Shown: positions 11,688 to 22,915 of the stretch, piece after piece
How the letters are laid out: each line of letters opens with the position of its first letter
Position numbering within the stretch: position 1 is the stretch's first letter
NCBI GenBank assembly: GCA_007570785.1
Contig: ML664183.1
Span: 20,386,407-20,450,406 of the forward strand
Length of the DNA: 64,000 nt
Direction of reading: 5' to 3'
Source of the DNA: Antilocapra americana
Lineage: Eukaryota; Chordata; Mammalia; Artiodactyla; Antilocapridae
Notes under the pieces: generated by a model
Told to the model about the DNA's origin: nothing
Seen by the model: the letters and a program-made list of their open reading frames with translations, nothing else
Database searches by the model: none
Program-made: the position numbers and the translations under genes

Positions 11688-12990
11688 ATGGGAGCTAGCA
11701 GTTCCAAAACCACTTCTTTAAAATATATTTTAAAAAACAAGCTGGGACAAGTTTGATCTCCAGAGTTTAAAAAGGCATGTCTGATCTTCTGCGATACTGA
11801 ATGGCCACAGTATCCTTTGGAAGATGGGGAATGCTGGCCAGTTGAAGTCTCTCAATTATGATACTGTTTTACAACTAGACTGGTTCCAGAGAAAACAAGA
11901 GAAATGGGTAGAAGTGACAACTGTGTTGCTTTTTTTCTCTCTGCGAGACACATGCCAAACTTGTGTCCTAAGGGTGCAGATTTGGGTGTGAAATCTTCAG
12001 TTGCCTCCTGTTCTCTTACTTTGCCCCTGTATCAGGGGCTCCCAACTGAACAGGCTGAGAATCAGGGCACCCTTCCAGGAGGGGTTGCCTCAGTCTCAGT
12101 AAAAATTCAAACAGTACCAATTGTGACCAAGGCTATCAAGAGGATCCAAAAAGTACATAGGAGCCTTTAAGGGACTAACTTTACTTTATGAGCTTTCTCG
12201 GAGAGATATAACGTATGTCTTGGGACAGACACTGATTCCCGACTCAAAAACTTGAGTTTGGGGGGAGGCTACTATTTTTGGAGATGAGTGGCTTGAGCGT
12301 GAGACAAGGGGAAAGAGGGAACATGAAATAGCCCTCCTTTCTACTGGGAGCCAGATGGTTCCCATAACAGAGCCACTTTGCCAGATATATTCCTGTAGGA
12401 CTCAAGTGAGCACGTGCTAAGACTTTATGCTAAGTTGGCTGATGTAGAACAGGGAAAGATGTAAACTCCTGATAAACTCCTAGTATAGACTACAGGAGGC
12501 TCTCCACAAGTTTACTGACATTGATCTCAAAATTACAGAGGGAGAAATGGTCTTAAAAGATTGATTTCTCACTTAGTCAACTCCAGATATCTGTTGTAAG
12601 TTACAAAAACAGGTGTATGGACCAAATCAGTCTTCAGATAATCTGTTGCAACTGGCTTAGACAGTATATTACAGTAGATAATATGAGGAGGAAAATAATA
12701 GGAAAAAAGAACCAGGCAAAAGACTGAAGCCCAATAGCTGTTAAACCTGCTCTGAAACAGCCTGAGAAAGATGTCCAGAAGAACCCAGGTGAAAAGGGAT
12801 GGACTTGTTATTACTGTGAAAAGGAGGGACATCTCAAGTGGGATTGCCCTCAGGCATCTAACCTGCCCCCAGCTCTATATCCAGTCAGCAAAGGATCTTA
12901 CTGGAGAAGAGACTGCCCTCCAAGGTATAAGCCCAAGGGTCAGACTCTCAAGACAATCAGGACTGAAGGTGCCCAGGGGTCCCCACACAA
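11688..12990 (+). pseudogene. Degenerate ERV gag remnant (matrix start to nucleocapsid)
   Basis: An ATG at 11688, just after an acceptor-like cttacag, opens with MGASSS, a matrix-type start with a potential myristoylation glycine. A stop codon follows at 11754-11756. A shifted frame then shows a WPQYPLEDGECWP stretch (about 11800-11845) of the kind found in class I ERV matrix/p12 regions. Capsid similarity is patchy. A CCHC knuckle appears near the end. Gag is the structural precursor of retroviral particles; here it is broken by several stops and frame changes. No protease or polymerase sequence follows. Confidence 0.7.
12806..12847 (+). other. Gag nucleocapsid zinc knuckle (CCHC)
   Basis: In one frame the 14 codons read CYYCEKEGHLKWDC, an exact C-x2-C-x4-H-x4-C retroviral zinc knuckle, followed by proline-rich sequence. 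Gammaretroviruses usually have one such knuckle. The host frame is open only locally. Confidence 0.85.
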
Positions 12991-13075
12991 GCTCCTGTCC
13001 TAATTACACCTGAGGAACCCCAGGTATTAATAACTTATGTCACTTTCAGGGCTGTAATCAAGCCCAAGAGAGTTT

Positions 13076-13879
13076 AATTTAAAGTATATTTTTCTTATCT
13101 GAAAAAAAATAATGCATTCAAGTATTACACAGAAAGTCTTGATTTAACATGTTAAAAAGCATATATACATGTAAAAATAAATACAATTTCAAGCAACAAT
13201 TTAAGATGTTAAGCACAATGTTCCTATAATGCCATTAAGGTTGTGAGAAAGCATGATATGTGCTTAGATAAAATTTGAATTCTAGGAAAAAACAAGCACA
13301 AAGATATAGGATAACAATATAATGCATAAATTATATAAATATATAATTATGTATATTAATATATATATATATATATATATATAGAAATTCAGTTATAGGG
13401 TTATATACCAAGAAGACAATGAGTTTTCAGGAACCTATGTGCATTTATTTTGTTCAAGGGTCAAACCGTGAAAGGTTAGAAGGCATGGTAATCATGAAGG
13501 AAACCAATGGTTAGTAAGATCTCCTAAGAAATGCCACTTTTTTGAAGCAATGAATAGTGTTTGTAAAATGCTGGGTTTCCCAGGGCTGGCAAAGGGGAAT
13601 CCAAATTCTGTTTCATGGGACCTTACATTGGATTGGTACTTGTTTACATCTCCATTATAAAGAGCAACTAGGGATAAATTTGTCATAAAATATTCTATTA
13701 GCTTTGTAAGATATAAATGTTTCTTTGGATTTCAGAATTAAGTAATCTAGACTACTTGACCTTTAAAATGTAGTTCTCAAATATAACAATTCTCTTAAAG
13801 TACTTGGCTATTTTTCTCCCCTGTGCCATTGTTTTCCTAAGATAAATAACATACAAAGCATCGAAAGCAGTTAAAGATG
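13076..13879. other. Sequence beyond the ERV break
   Basis: AT-rich with the (AT)n microsatellite; nothing else recognised. Confidence 0.55.
13359..13383. repeat. (AT)n microsatellite
   Basis: Uninterrupted at repeat of about 12 units in AT-rich surroundings, just after the truncated ERV. Confidence 0.93.
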
Positions 13880-14035
13880 TTTAAGGGCACCTATTACTAA
13901 AGCAGAATTTGCATTAGAGAAGACAACCATGGCCCAAAGTGATGAAGTGTGATGTTCCATAGAGTTAAGGGCAGATCTGGGACTGAATCCAAGTGATCTG
14001 AGTCCAGTCCAAGTACTTCTACCCAGAAAGTAGCA
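13880..14035 (+). mobile_element. MIR-like SINE relic
   Basis: Contains a diverged gaagacaaccatggcccaaa, gggactgaatccaagtgatc pattern like the MIR core in sense. Confidence 0.4.
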
Positions 14036-14039
14036 GAGT

Positions 14040-14265
14040 ACTGTCTCTAGGCCAGACTGGCTTCACTACTGACTAGTTGCAAATGTTGGGCAGGTTATAT
14101 ATTATGTCTGTGGCTCTGTAGTCTTACCTATAAATTGAAAAGAATAATAGTAGCTACCTCACGAGCTTTCTGAGGACTACCTGAGTTAATTTCCAACAAG
14201 TGTCTAGGATGCTTAGCATAGTGTAAGCATGGGGTAATGGTTTATTGTTAGTACCGTTTTTGACG
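14040..14265 (+). mobile_element. MIRb-like SINE relic
   Basis: The run ttacctataaattgaaaaga, taatagtagctacctcacga and ctgagttaatttccaacaag, tagcatagtgtaagc fits MIRb well. Confidence 0.65.
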
Positions 14266-14499
14266 TAAGCCAGTAAAAGATGCTACACTGGAGAAATACA
14301 CGTGAAATCCTCATGGGTGTGCTGGAATTGTTTTCTGTCATATCCCTATGAGCAGGCAGAGGCCTAGGGACCAGGATCCCTCAGAGATCCTTATCTTTGT
14401 CTAGAAGCAAATTATATTATAGCTCTCTGCATTGTTGATCTTGCATATTTCTATACTTTTGGCCATTAAGGAAATCTGCATTCTCTAATCATGGCTGTG

Positions 14500-14601
14500 G
14501 GCTTCCCTGGTGACTCAGTGGTAAAGAATCTGCCTACCAATGCAGGAGAGACACGGGCTCAATCCCTGGGTTGTGAAGATCCTCTGGAGAAGGAACTGGT
14601 G
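14500..14601 (+). mobile_element. Bov-tA SINE, head only
   Basis: Contains the tRNA-like head through gaagatcctctggagaagga, then stops. Loss of the 3' half is unusual for retroposition and suggests a later deletion. Confidence 0.82.
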
Positions 14602-14783
14602 GATCAGAATTTTCTGGGGCTTTTTAAAACATACAAGATAAAGTAGGTTCTGACATGTTCTCTTTGAAGACAGAAGGGGTGGTATAGACCCACAGTGAAC
14701 ATCCCTGCCAAACGGTTGTAGCTGATACTGATGATCACTGATGATGTGTGGGAAATAAAATATTTTTAAAAACCACAGTTTAT

Positions 14784-14867
14784 GTATACCCATGGCAGAT
14801 TCATGTCAATGTATGACAAAACCAACACAATAATGTAAAGATAAAAAATAAAAAAATTTAAAAAACC
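14784..14867 (+). mobile_element. Very short L1 3' end insertion with target-site duplication
   Basis: Only the last 84 bp of a ruminant L1 are present (tatacccatggcagattcat to an A-rich tail). The insertion is flanked by ccacagtttat at 14773-14783 and 14868-14878. Confidence 0.8.
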
Positions 14868-15049
14868 CCACAGTTTATAGTCAGGAAAAATGAATATACT
14901 AACACATCTTTTTTTCTAAATCTATCTTTGAGATTTACATTTAAATCAACATAAGAAGAATGGATATCAATGAAGGGTAGTAGCTTTGAAAATAAAAGTT
15001 TTCATATTCTATTAATATTGGTGATTCACCCTGCCCTAGCTTTAATATT

Positions 15050-15670
15050 TTCTTTTACTATGATAAAATATACATCACATACAATTTATGGTTTTAAGCA
15101 TTTTTTAGTGTAAAATCCAATAACATTAAGTTGCTTTTGCAAAGTATTTCTTCATTCCCTTTTTAATTGCTAAAATTTATAAATAATAAACTGTGTTCTA
15201 AACTCTCTTCTAAAAAAAAAAAGGACATTTACATTGTTCTGCAACCATTCCACTACTCATGTCTAAAATGTTTTCATCTTCCTGAACTGAAAATCTGTAA
15301 TCAACAAACAATAAGTCTCCAGTATCCCCTTCTCATAAATCCTGACAACCACCACTCTATTTTCCTTTTTTATGAACTCCATGAGCCTAATACAAGTGAA
15401 ATTATACAGTATCTTTTCCTCTGTGTTGGGCTTATGTCACTTAACATAACATGTTCAAGGTGTAGCATATGCTATAATTTCCTTCTTTTTTAAAGACAGA
15501 TAATTTTCCAACATACCACATTTTGTTTATCCACTTATACCTAAATGGGTATATAGATTTTTTCCACCTTTAAGCTACTGTGACTAATGCTGCTACAAAC
15601 ATTGATGTACAAATTCCTCTCTGAGTTCCTGCTTTCAGATTGTTTGGGTATATGGGTGATACATTTAATG
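15050..15670 (-). mobile_element. Old L1 fragment, reverse
   Basis: The plus strand reads as reversed L1 3' UTR and ORF2 end: tgataaaatatacatcacat, then tatccacttatacctaaatgg and ctgctacaaacattgatgta. It is diverged and older than the ruminant-specific L1 copies. Confidence 0.65.
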
Positions 15671-16003
15671 TGCATTAATTCTTATATTAAAGACTGAAGA
15701 GTAAAAATACAATTTGATTTCTTTCTCCTTCTCCATCTCCCTGCAATTAAAATTGGTGTGATCAATGAAAATCAATTCGGTAGAATCAGTTGTGATAGAA
15801 ATACCAGCATTAAACTATAGTAAATGTAGCAGGTAGTCCCTAATTGATTCTTTTGCTCTGTATCTTTTGACATAATCCAAGAATTGCTTTAACATGTTGT
15901 GAACACTTGAATTATTGAGCCAGAATCCAAATGTCTACATGTGTTCATAAATAAAAGCCTTAATAATTACTTGCTTTTTTGGTCTGGTTTATCAGAATGT
16001 TAA

Positions 16004-16110
16004 CTCTGTAAGGGCAGAGGAACAGTCTGTTTTGCTTGTCTCTGTATTTCTAGCACACACCAGGTACACGATGTATATTTTCTAAAAAGAACTTTAAATG
16101 ATTTGTCTGT
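16004..16110 (+). mobile_element. L2 3' end relic
   Basis: Pattern taagggcagaggaacagtct, gtatttctagcacacaccag matches the L2 3' terminal region. Confidence 0.5.
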
Positions 16111-16844
16111 AAGCAAATTAGATATGCCATTTCAGAGCACACATATATCTACAATACAACTTTCTTTCTTATATCACTTATATTTGATAGTTAATTTCAA
16201 TAATGTTCTCACTGTGTTGCCTTTCTGCTAACATATTTTTAGTAATGCCTTTAATCCTTTGTCCATATTTGAAATTAGTATAGTTTTAGACTTGATATTT
16301 CAGTCATATTTTTAGTCAATCTTGTAATATGGTCCTCTTTCTCTTCCTATACATATTACAACTTTTAAAATGTATTATTTATCTTTATGCATTTCATGAG
16401 CAACTAAAATTAAGTTGCATGTATGGTACATCAATCTAACATTACCGAATATTACACAATAAGTGGTAAAAAGTATTTTTCACAATCGTAGGCTACTTCC
16501 CTATATTTTTCAATCATCTTTCTGCCAAGATCAGGGCTTGGCTGGCCCGGATCCAGGGTTATTTCTAATAACATTTTTCTGCTGCTCTAAGTATGAGTTG
16601 AGAGCTGCTCAACTTACTTTCATTCCAATTAAATTTGGAAAGCAGAAACTTGCAGTGTTCAAGGCTAAAGGCAGCATCTGCAGAGGTTCTGAAGATTTAT
16701 TACCCTCATCACTTCCGGAGGCCGTCCTCCTATCACTGTTCCGCTAACACACTCTGTACTTTGTTTCTTCTGGGTTTGGCTTTGTGTTTCTTCTGCTTCG
16801 ACTATCCTACTCATCTGTTTCACTTTGAGAAAGTCCAGTGACTC

Positions 16845-17057
16845 TGTATTTGTGTGTGTTTGGTCGTGTCCAACTCTGTGCAACTGCATGGACTGTAGCC
16901 CACCAGCCTCCTCTGTCAATGGGATTTTCCAGGCCAGAATACTGGAATGGTTCATCATTTCTTTCTCTAGGGGATCCTCCCAACCCAGGGATGGATCAAA
17001 TTTGTGTCTCCTGCCTTGACAGGCAGATTCTTTACCACCACACCAACTGGGAAACCC
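16845..17057 (-). mobile_element. Bov-tA SINE, reverse
   Basis: Left edge tatttgtgtgtgtttggtcg; right edge accaactgggaaacccc. Confidence 0.88.
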
Positions 17058-18599
17058 CAGTGCCCTTCAAATTCTTCATTTCCCAGGAAACCTTTTATGT
17101 TCTTTCACCAATGAAAACGTCTCCGTCCCTTAAATTCACACAGTTTGTGTTTCCTAACTGCATTGATCATCACAGCATACATTCTGCATCACTATACTGG
17201 TACACTTTTTCTCATGATCTCTCTCCATATCTCTTTCTGTGTATCCCCTCTTACATAGCATATTGTATTGCATGGAATTGGTTTTCTAAAATGTACCCCT
17301 CTCCCTAGCCTGAATAATCCACTGATCAATTGAAGAAAGGAATGTCTTGCAGAATTCTTCATAGTCCTAAAGAAACCATCAATCACTTCCCTGTTTACGT
17401 CATCCAAAGATGTCCATGAGTTCTCTCTATTGCTTCTCTCATCACCCAATATTTATTTATTTATGCAAATAAATATCTTCACACACCCTAATGTGACTCA
17501 ATTTCTCATTTCACCTTTACTTCCTCCACCAACATTTTACCAGGATTCCATGGAATTGATTGTCTGTCATCAGCAATATTCTCTAAATATTCAACCTTCC
17601 TTCTCCATATTACCATTACTTTTTTATTCCTCCCACCCTGTCCATCTCCTCTACATAAGATACTGCTTTCCAAGACTGTCTCAAAAAGTGACTCCCATTC
17701 TGGACAGAACACAATGCCTACAGGTAGATAAGTGGCAGGTAGCCTTCTATCTCTGAATCATTTTTTGCTTTTAGAACTTTATTTCATCTCCTTTGCCATC
17801 TTCCAACTCTTCTGAAGTAAATGCCATCATCAGATAGTATCAGCCATTTGATTTTCTTACTGCTGACATCTACAGGTTTCTTGAGTAATCCCTTTTATAG
17901 GTGGACTATTTTAGCATTAGCTAATTTTGACTCCACTACTATATACTCCCTTTAGCATAAGTGGTCCTGTAAAACTCCCCAGAGGCATTCTATTCATAGC
18001 AGCACTTGATAGTTGATCACTCCTTTTTTCATCAATCTAGTTCTCAAGAGGCTCAGGGACTCTGCATTTTCCTACTATTCCTGCTACCTTACGGCAGCAA
18101 TTTCTCAGCATCAGTTGCTGAATCCTCCTCCAGATCTCTAAGTGTTGACTTCCCAAGGCTTAGCCTTTGGATTTTTTTCCAGCTCCACCCGTTTTCTCGA
18201 TAGCATGATTTCAATCTGATCTGATTTCTTTCCTTATTGTAAATCAATATTTGTAACTGTCCCACCAATAATCATGCTTGAATATTGAAGAAGCCTCAGA
18301 AACATACAATTTCCAAAAACGAACTCTTGCTTTCTGCACCACAGTACCTGCGGGAGTAATGAGGACCTGTTCAGAACAAAACCCTCTGACTCATCCTTGA
18401 TTTTCTCTAATGTACCACATATTAATATAATACATCAGCAAATCCTTTTGGCTTTTTTTTTTTTATTTTCTTCATATCATCTTCACATTCTACCACCATG
18501 GTGTAAGCCACTACTAACTCTTGCCTGGACTAGAGATGCATTGGGCTCTGTTCCTACTCTTATCTAACACACTGTGCACCTTTTCCCACTCCTCATCCT
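17058..18599. other. Unclassified intronic sequence
   Basis: Pyrimidine-rich on the plus strand, with open frames of 60-110 codons that show no motif. It may hold old LINE relics I cannot assign. Confidence 0.5.
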
Positions 18600-19015
18600 G
18601 CACAGCATTCAAAATAATCCCTTTGTATTGGATTATGTCACACATCTAGACAGAGTCATTCAAAGCCTTTCTTTCAAAATACATCAAGGATAAATACCAT
18701 ATCCTAGTCCTGGGCTGCATTTCCAGTCTCATTCCAGCCAGACTTTTTAGTCACATTGAATTCCAAATTTACTCCACTCTAGAGACTTTGTATCAGAATG
18801 TCCAGAATGCATCTTACCTAGAAATACACAAATCTTGCTCTGAACATGACACTGAATCTGTGATTTGTTTCTGCTACTAGTTTGTTTGCATTATTAGGGT
18901 GGGGAATTTGGAGGTCTTTGTTTGATTATTTTTCAATGCTCTATGTCCAGCTTCTAGAACAATGCAGATATAAACATTCAAAAATTATTTGCCAATTAAA
19001 TGGATGAACTGAATC
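18600..19015 (+). mobile_element. L2 LINE relic
   Basis: Includes tggattatgtcacacatcta, caaagcctttctttcaaaat, ggataaataccatatcctag, and the tail gcttctagaacaatgcagat ... ggatgaactgaatc, in L2 3' order. Confidence 0.5.
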
Positions 19016-20160
19016 AATCCTTTATAAGACTAAACTGTAAAATAAGATAAACATCATCAACAAAGAACTGATATTTGTTAATCATAATACAAATTGGATA
19101 TAATGTGTTGGCTTAAATTTGTAGACCAATTTTAGTAATAACTGATGATTTAAATCAAGAGTCAGAATCTGGCACTGTGAAAGAGATATTTTGCAAGTAC
19201 ACATACATGCTTTATTTGCTTGATTTTTCTTTCTTATTTAAGAGTGTTTATAAGATGATAAAAATCACATGTAAGAAGAACTCAATCATGATGATCCTGA
19301 TAATGGGGAAAGAAAGGCAATTATCTACTCATGTGCCAAACCAGAAGCAATCAACAGCTGGATTTGCTTAGAGATATTTATGTTTTATGTTTTATATTAA
19401 TAGCTATTTTAAAATTTGATCATTAAAATAGTTTCAGAAAAATAACTCTGATAAAGTCTTATAGCCTATAAAATTCCCCTTAGTGTGATACAATACTTAC
19501 AAATTTATTTCTTAGTTAGAAAACATTCTTTAAATTTATGTACTGCTAACTATTGAACACATATTTGGTAATTAACTAAACAAACAATTTAAATTAGCAA
19601 CTTTAATCTTAGATGTTGTATTTTTAAACTAGGTGAGCAAAATATTTCTGACCTATCAAGATTTTTTAAAATCTTTACTAAAGTACTGATGTTAGTAGCA
19701 TTATATTTCACATTAATTAACATTTTGAATTTTTAAAAATGATTGCCAAAAAATGCAAAATTTATTACATTACTTCTTCAATTAGAAAATAGCAATTTTA
19801 TATTTGCTATAAGACTCCATTCTGAGAATCTTTAGAATTATTTTAAATCAAACCTTAATATAAAAGGCAAACAAATCTACTAGGAAAACATACATCTTAA
19901 TATTCTATTCTATGTAAAACATCATAAGAAATTTGTTTCTACTTTTATAGTGAAGATAAAGCACAAAAGTTACTCAGCATTCACCTCATAATTAATCTGT
20001 ATTTAGTCTGACTAATTAAACTCATATATCTGTAAGCTTCAGATTTTCATTTAAACAATACAAATATGCATTCAATTAATACAAATTATATGGCTATATT
20101 TTATTTGCAAAATGTGAGCTATTTGTTTTCAATTTTAATTCTGTATCTTAACAAATGTTC
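19016..20160. other. Intron directly downstream of the PCDH15 exon at 20167
   Basis: Strongly AT-rich and free of recognisable transposons, unlike most of the window. No further exon found. Confidence 0.55.
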
Positions 20161-20163
20161 TCA

Positions 20164-20334
<171 letters not shown>

Positions 20335-20775
20335 TTACTGGAAAAAGATGGAGTGGAGTAGACACTTACACTTTATTTTTTTTGAACAATGTAAATAACT
20401 TAATTCAGATAGTCATTCCTATTTGGCATGCTTAATGCCCTATACCCACAGAGGACACTGATAATGATGTTTCTGGCATCATGATGTTAAGTTGCTGCTA
20501 TTTCTTTTAATTATAATGTCTTCTTAATTTATTTTACTGGACTTAATAGGCACTAAAGTATTGCGCTTTGCTAATTTTAATAGAACAACTCAACCATTCG
20601 TATTCACAATTACTTCACACACATTACCAAATTACATCAAAATGACACAAATATATCAAACAACTTATGAAATAGTAAAGTCTGCTATAAATTTTAAAAA
20701 TTTATTCATAAGTATATAACGAGCAATGATATTTTCTTAGCTTAAAATGCAGCATATATATGTGGTAAATGTGTG

Positions 20776-20976
20776 CATGCTCAGCCATATCGCACTCTGC
20801 TAGCCTATGGACTATAGCCCACCAGCTCCTCTTCCCATGGGATTCTCCTGGCAAGAATGCTGGAGTAGGTTGCCATGCCTTTCTCCAGGGGATCTTCCTA
20901 ACACAGGGATCATCCCGTGTCTCCTGTGTCTCCTGCACTGCAGGTGGATTCCTTACTGTTGAGCTACCCAGGAAGC
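20776..20976 (-). mobile_element. Bov-tA SINE, reverse, near the PCDH15 exon
   Basis: Left edge catgctcagccatatcgcac; right edge gagctacccaggaagctt. An AT/GT microsatellite follows directly. It lies 480 bp on the intron (upstream) side of exon 20167-20294. Confidence 0.88.
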
Positions 20977-21075
20977 TTGTATATAGTATATATACATATA
21001 TGGGATATACATATGTAACATATATATATATGTGTGTGTGTGTATGTATATATCTATCTATATATCTATATAGTA
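20976..21075. repeat. AT / TG / TATC microsatellite
   Basis: Mixed tata, tgtg and tatc units directly beyond the tRNA-like head of a reversed SINE. Confidence 0.9.
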
Positions 21076-21248
21076 CACAATGGTTGGGTGAGGGACTTAT
21101 ACCCACCAAGGGAAAACAAGTTTTATTGTGTATCAGAGACTATGCTGCATTTATTGAAAAAGATATAAGTGGAGAAATGAATACTATATAACTTATAAAT
21201 ACTAGGTTTTATAATTTAAACCACACTAAACTCAAATTACTACACAAC

Positions 21249-22511
21249 TGCACTCATCTCACACGCTAGTAAAGTGATGCTCAAAATTCTCCAAGCCAGG
21301 CTTCAGTAATATGTGAACCATGAACTTCCAGATGTTCAAGCTGGTGTTAGAAAAGGCAGAGGAACCAGAGATCAAATTGCCAACATCTAATGGATCATCG
21401 AAAAAGCAAGAGAATTCCAGAAAAACATCTATTTCTGCTTTGTTGACTATGCCAAAGCTTTTGACTGTGTGGATCACTATAAACTGTGGAAAATTCTGAA
21501 AGAGATGGGCATGCCAGATCACCTGACCTGCTTCCTAATAAATCTATATGCAAGTCTGGAAGCAACAGTTAGAACTGGACATGGAACAACAGACTGGTTC
21601 CAAATAGGAAAAGGAGTATGTCAAGGCTGTATATTGTCATCCTGCTTATTTAACTTATATGCAGAGTACATCATGAGAAACGCTGGGCTGGAAGAAGCAC
21701 AAGCTGGAATCAAGATTGCCAGGAGAAATATCAATAACCTCAGATATGCAGATGACACCACTCCTATGGCAGAAAGTGAAGAGGAACTAAAAAGTCTCTT
21801 GATGAAAGTGAAAGGGGAGAGTGAAAAAGTTGGCTTAAAGCTCAACATTCAGAAAGCTAAGATCATGGCATCTGGTCCCATCACTTCATGGGAAATGGAT
21901 GGGGAAACAGTGTCAAACTTTATTTTTCTGGGCTCCAAAATCACTGCAGATGGTGACTGCAGGTATGAAATTAAAAGACACTTACTCCTTGGAAGGAAGC
22001 TTATGACCAACCTAGATAGCATATTAAAAAGCAGAGCCATTACTTTGCTAACAAAAGTCCGTCTAGTCAAGGCTATGGTTTTTCCAGTAGTCATGTGTGG
22101 ATGTGAGAGTTAGATGGTGAAGAAAGCTGAGTGCCGAGGATCTGATGCTTTTAAAGTGTGGTGTTGGAGAAAACTCTTGAGAGTCCCTTGGATTGCAAGA
22201 AGATCCAACCAGTCCATCCTAAAGGAGATCAGTCCTGGGTGTTCATTGGAAGGACTGATTTTGAAGCTGAAACTCCAATACTTGGCCACCTGATGGGAAG
22301 AGCTGACTCATTTGAAAAGACTCTGATGCTGGGAAGGATTGGGGGCAGGAGGATAAGAGGACGGCAGAGGATGAGATGGCTGGATGCCATCACTGACTCG
22401 ATGGACATAAGTTTGGGTAAACTCTGGGAGTTGGTGATAGACAAGGAGGCCTGGCATGCTGCGATTCATGGGGTTGCAAAGAGTTGGATGCAACTGAGCA
22501 ACTGAACTGAC
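21249..22511 (+). mobile_element. BovB (RTE) LINE, 5'-truncated
   Basis: The sequence carries the BovB reverse transcriptase from the fingers region through the C-terminal tail, and ends in the usual gcaactgagcaactgaactga 3' terminus. It is truncated at its 5' end, as expected for target-primed reverse transcription. It lies in the 38-kb PCDH15 intron, opposite to the gene, about 1 kb from the exon at 20167-20294. Confidence 0.93.
21469..22113 (+). pseudogene. BovB reverse transcriptase fragment with intact YADD
   Basis: An open frame of 214 codons covers the palm of the BovB reverse transcriptase. The catalytic YADD box is at 21745-21756. Upstream, FVDYAKAFDCVDHYK gives the first catalytic aspartate region, although it lies just before this frame's first ATG. 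The frame stops at 22111 where CESW has become CES-stop, and continues in the same frame as 22158-22505. The protein would copy LINE RNA at a nicked target; this copy lacks the endonuclease part and is not functional. Confidence 0.8.
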
Positions 22512-22779
22512 GGAAACATAAAATAATGGATACATTTCTTCATCTCATGTTTAATCTCACTCCTCCAATCATCATACCTTTAAGGAAAAATGTAGCTCTT
22601 TTTATTAGTCCACAAATGACCGTTTAACAAAGAATCTGATAAAAATAACTTACAAATGAGATAAAATGAGGAATACATGGTAAACATTTCATAAAATGCA
22701 GATTTAAATTACAAAAATATTCTAAGTACCTAAGTAAACTTTTCTCATGCATTTCATGTAGGATCAAATATAGGGCAAC

Positions 22780-22915
22780 TGATCTACAAACTATCTGGCA
22801 CACCTGGTTTTTATTACTTTACTGAATCCTCAACCATAGCCAATTAACATGAAGCTACTAGCACAGTGTGTAGATCATAGGTGTATAATATTTCTGTGTC
22901 GACTGAATAAATGAA
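22780..22915 (+). mobile_element. Possible L2/MIR 3' end relic
   Basis: Ends with agcacagtgtgtagatcata and gactgaataaatgaatgaat, the typical L2 terminal repeat pattern. Weak otherwise. Confidence 0.4.

Larger units (their letters stand above)
9680..13075 (+). mobile_element. Class I (gammaretrovirus-like) ERV, 5' part only
   Basis: A 5' LTR end (poly(A) signal aataaa at 10212-10217, U5 ending at CA 10324-10325) is followed three bases later by a tRNA-Pro primer site, a splice donor (aag|gtaaga, GT at 10359-10360), a long leader, and a gag remnant from 11688 with a zinc knuckle at 12806-12847. Similarity fades after about 13075. No pol, env or 3' LTR is seen, so the provirus is cut off at its 3' side. 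The left LTR edge is unclear; it lies between the SINE ending near 9672 and about 10000. Stops and frameshifts are frequent, and it is incapable of expression as a virus. Confidence 0.8.

Noticed and set aside
16463..16747. 94-codon open frame
   Set aside because: No recognisable domain, no splice context and no support beyond length in AT-rich intron.
1..20160. Search for the next PCDH15 exon downstream of 20167
   Set aside because: I looked for the continuation of the cadherin repeat (D-x-D then YRL-type strands) with splice sites on the minus strand and did not see it; it may be outside the window.
20702..21191. Overlapping open frames of 135 and 140 codons on both strands
   Set aside because: They cross a reversed SINE and an AT/TG microsatellite; the composition is a repeat artefact.
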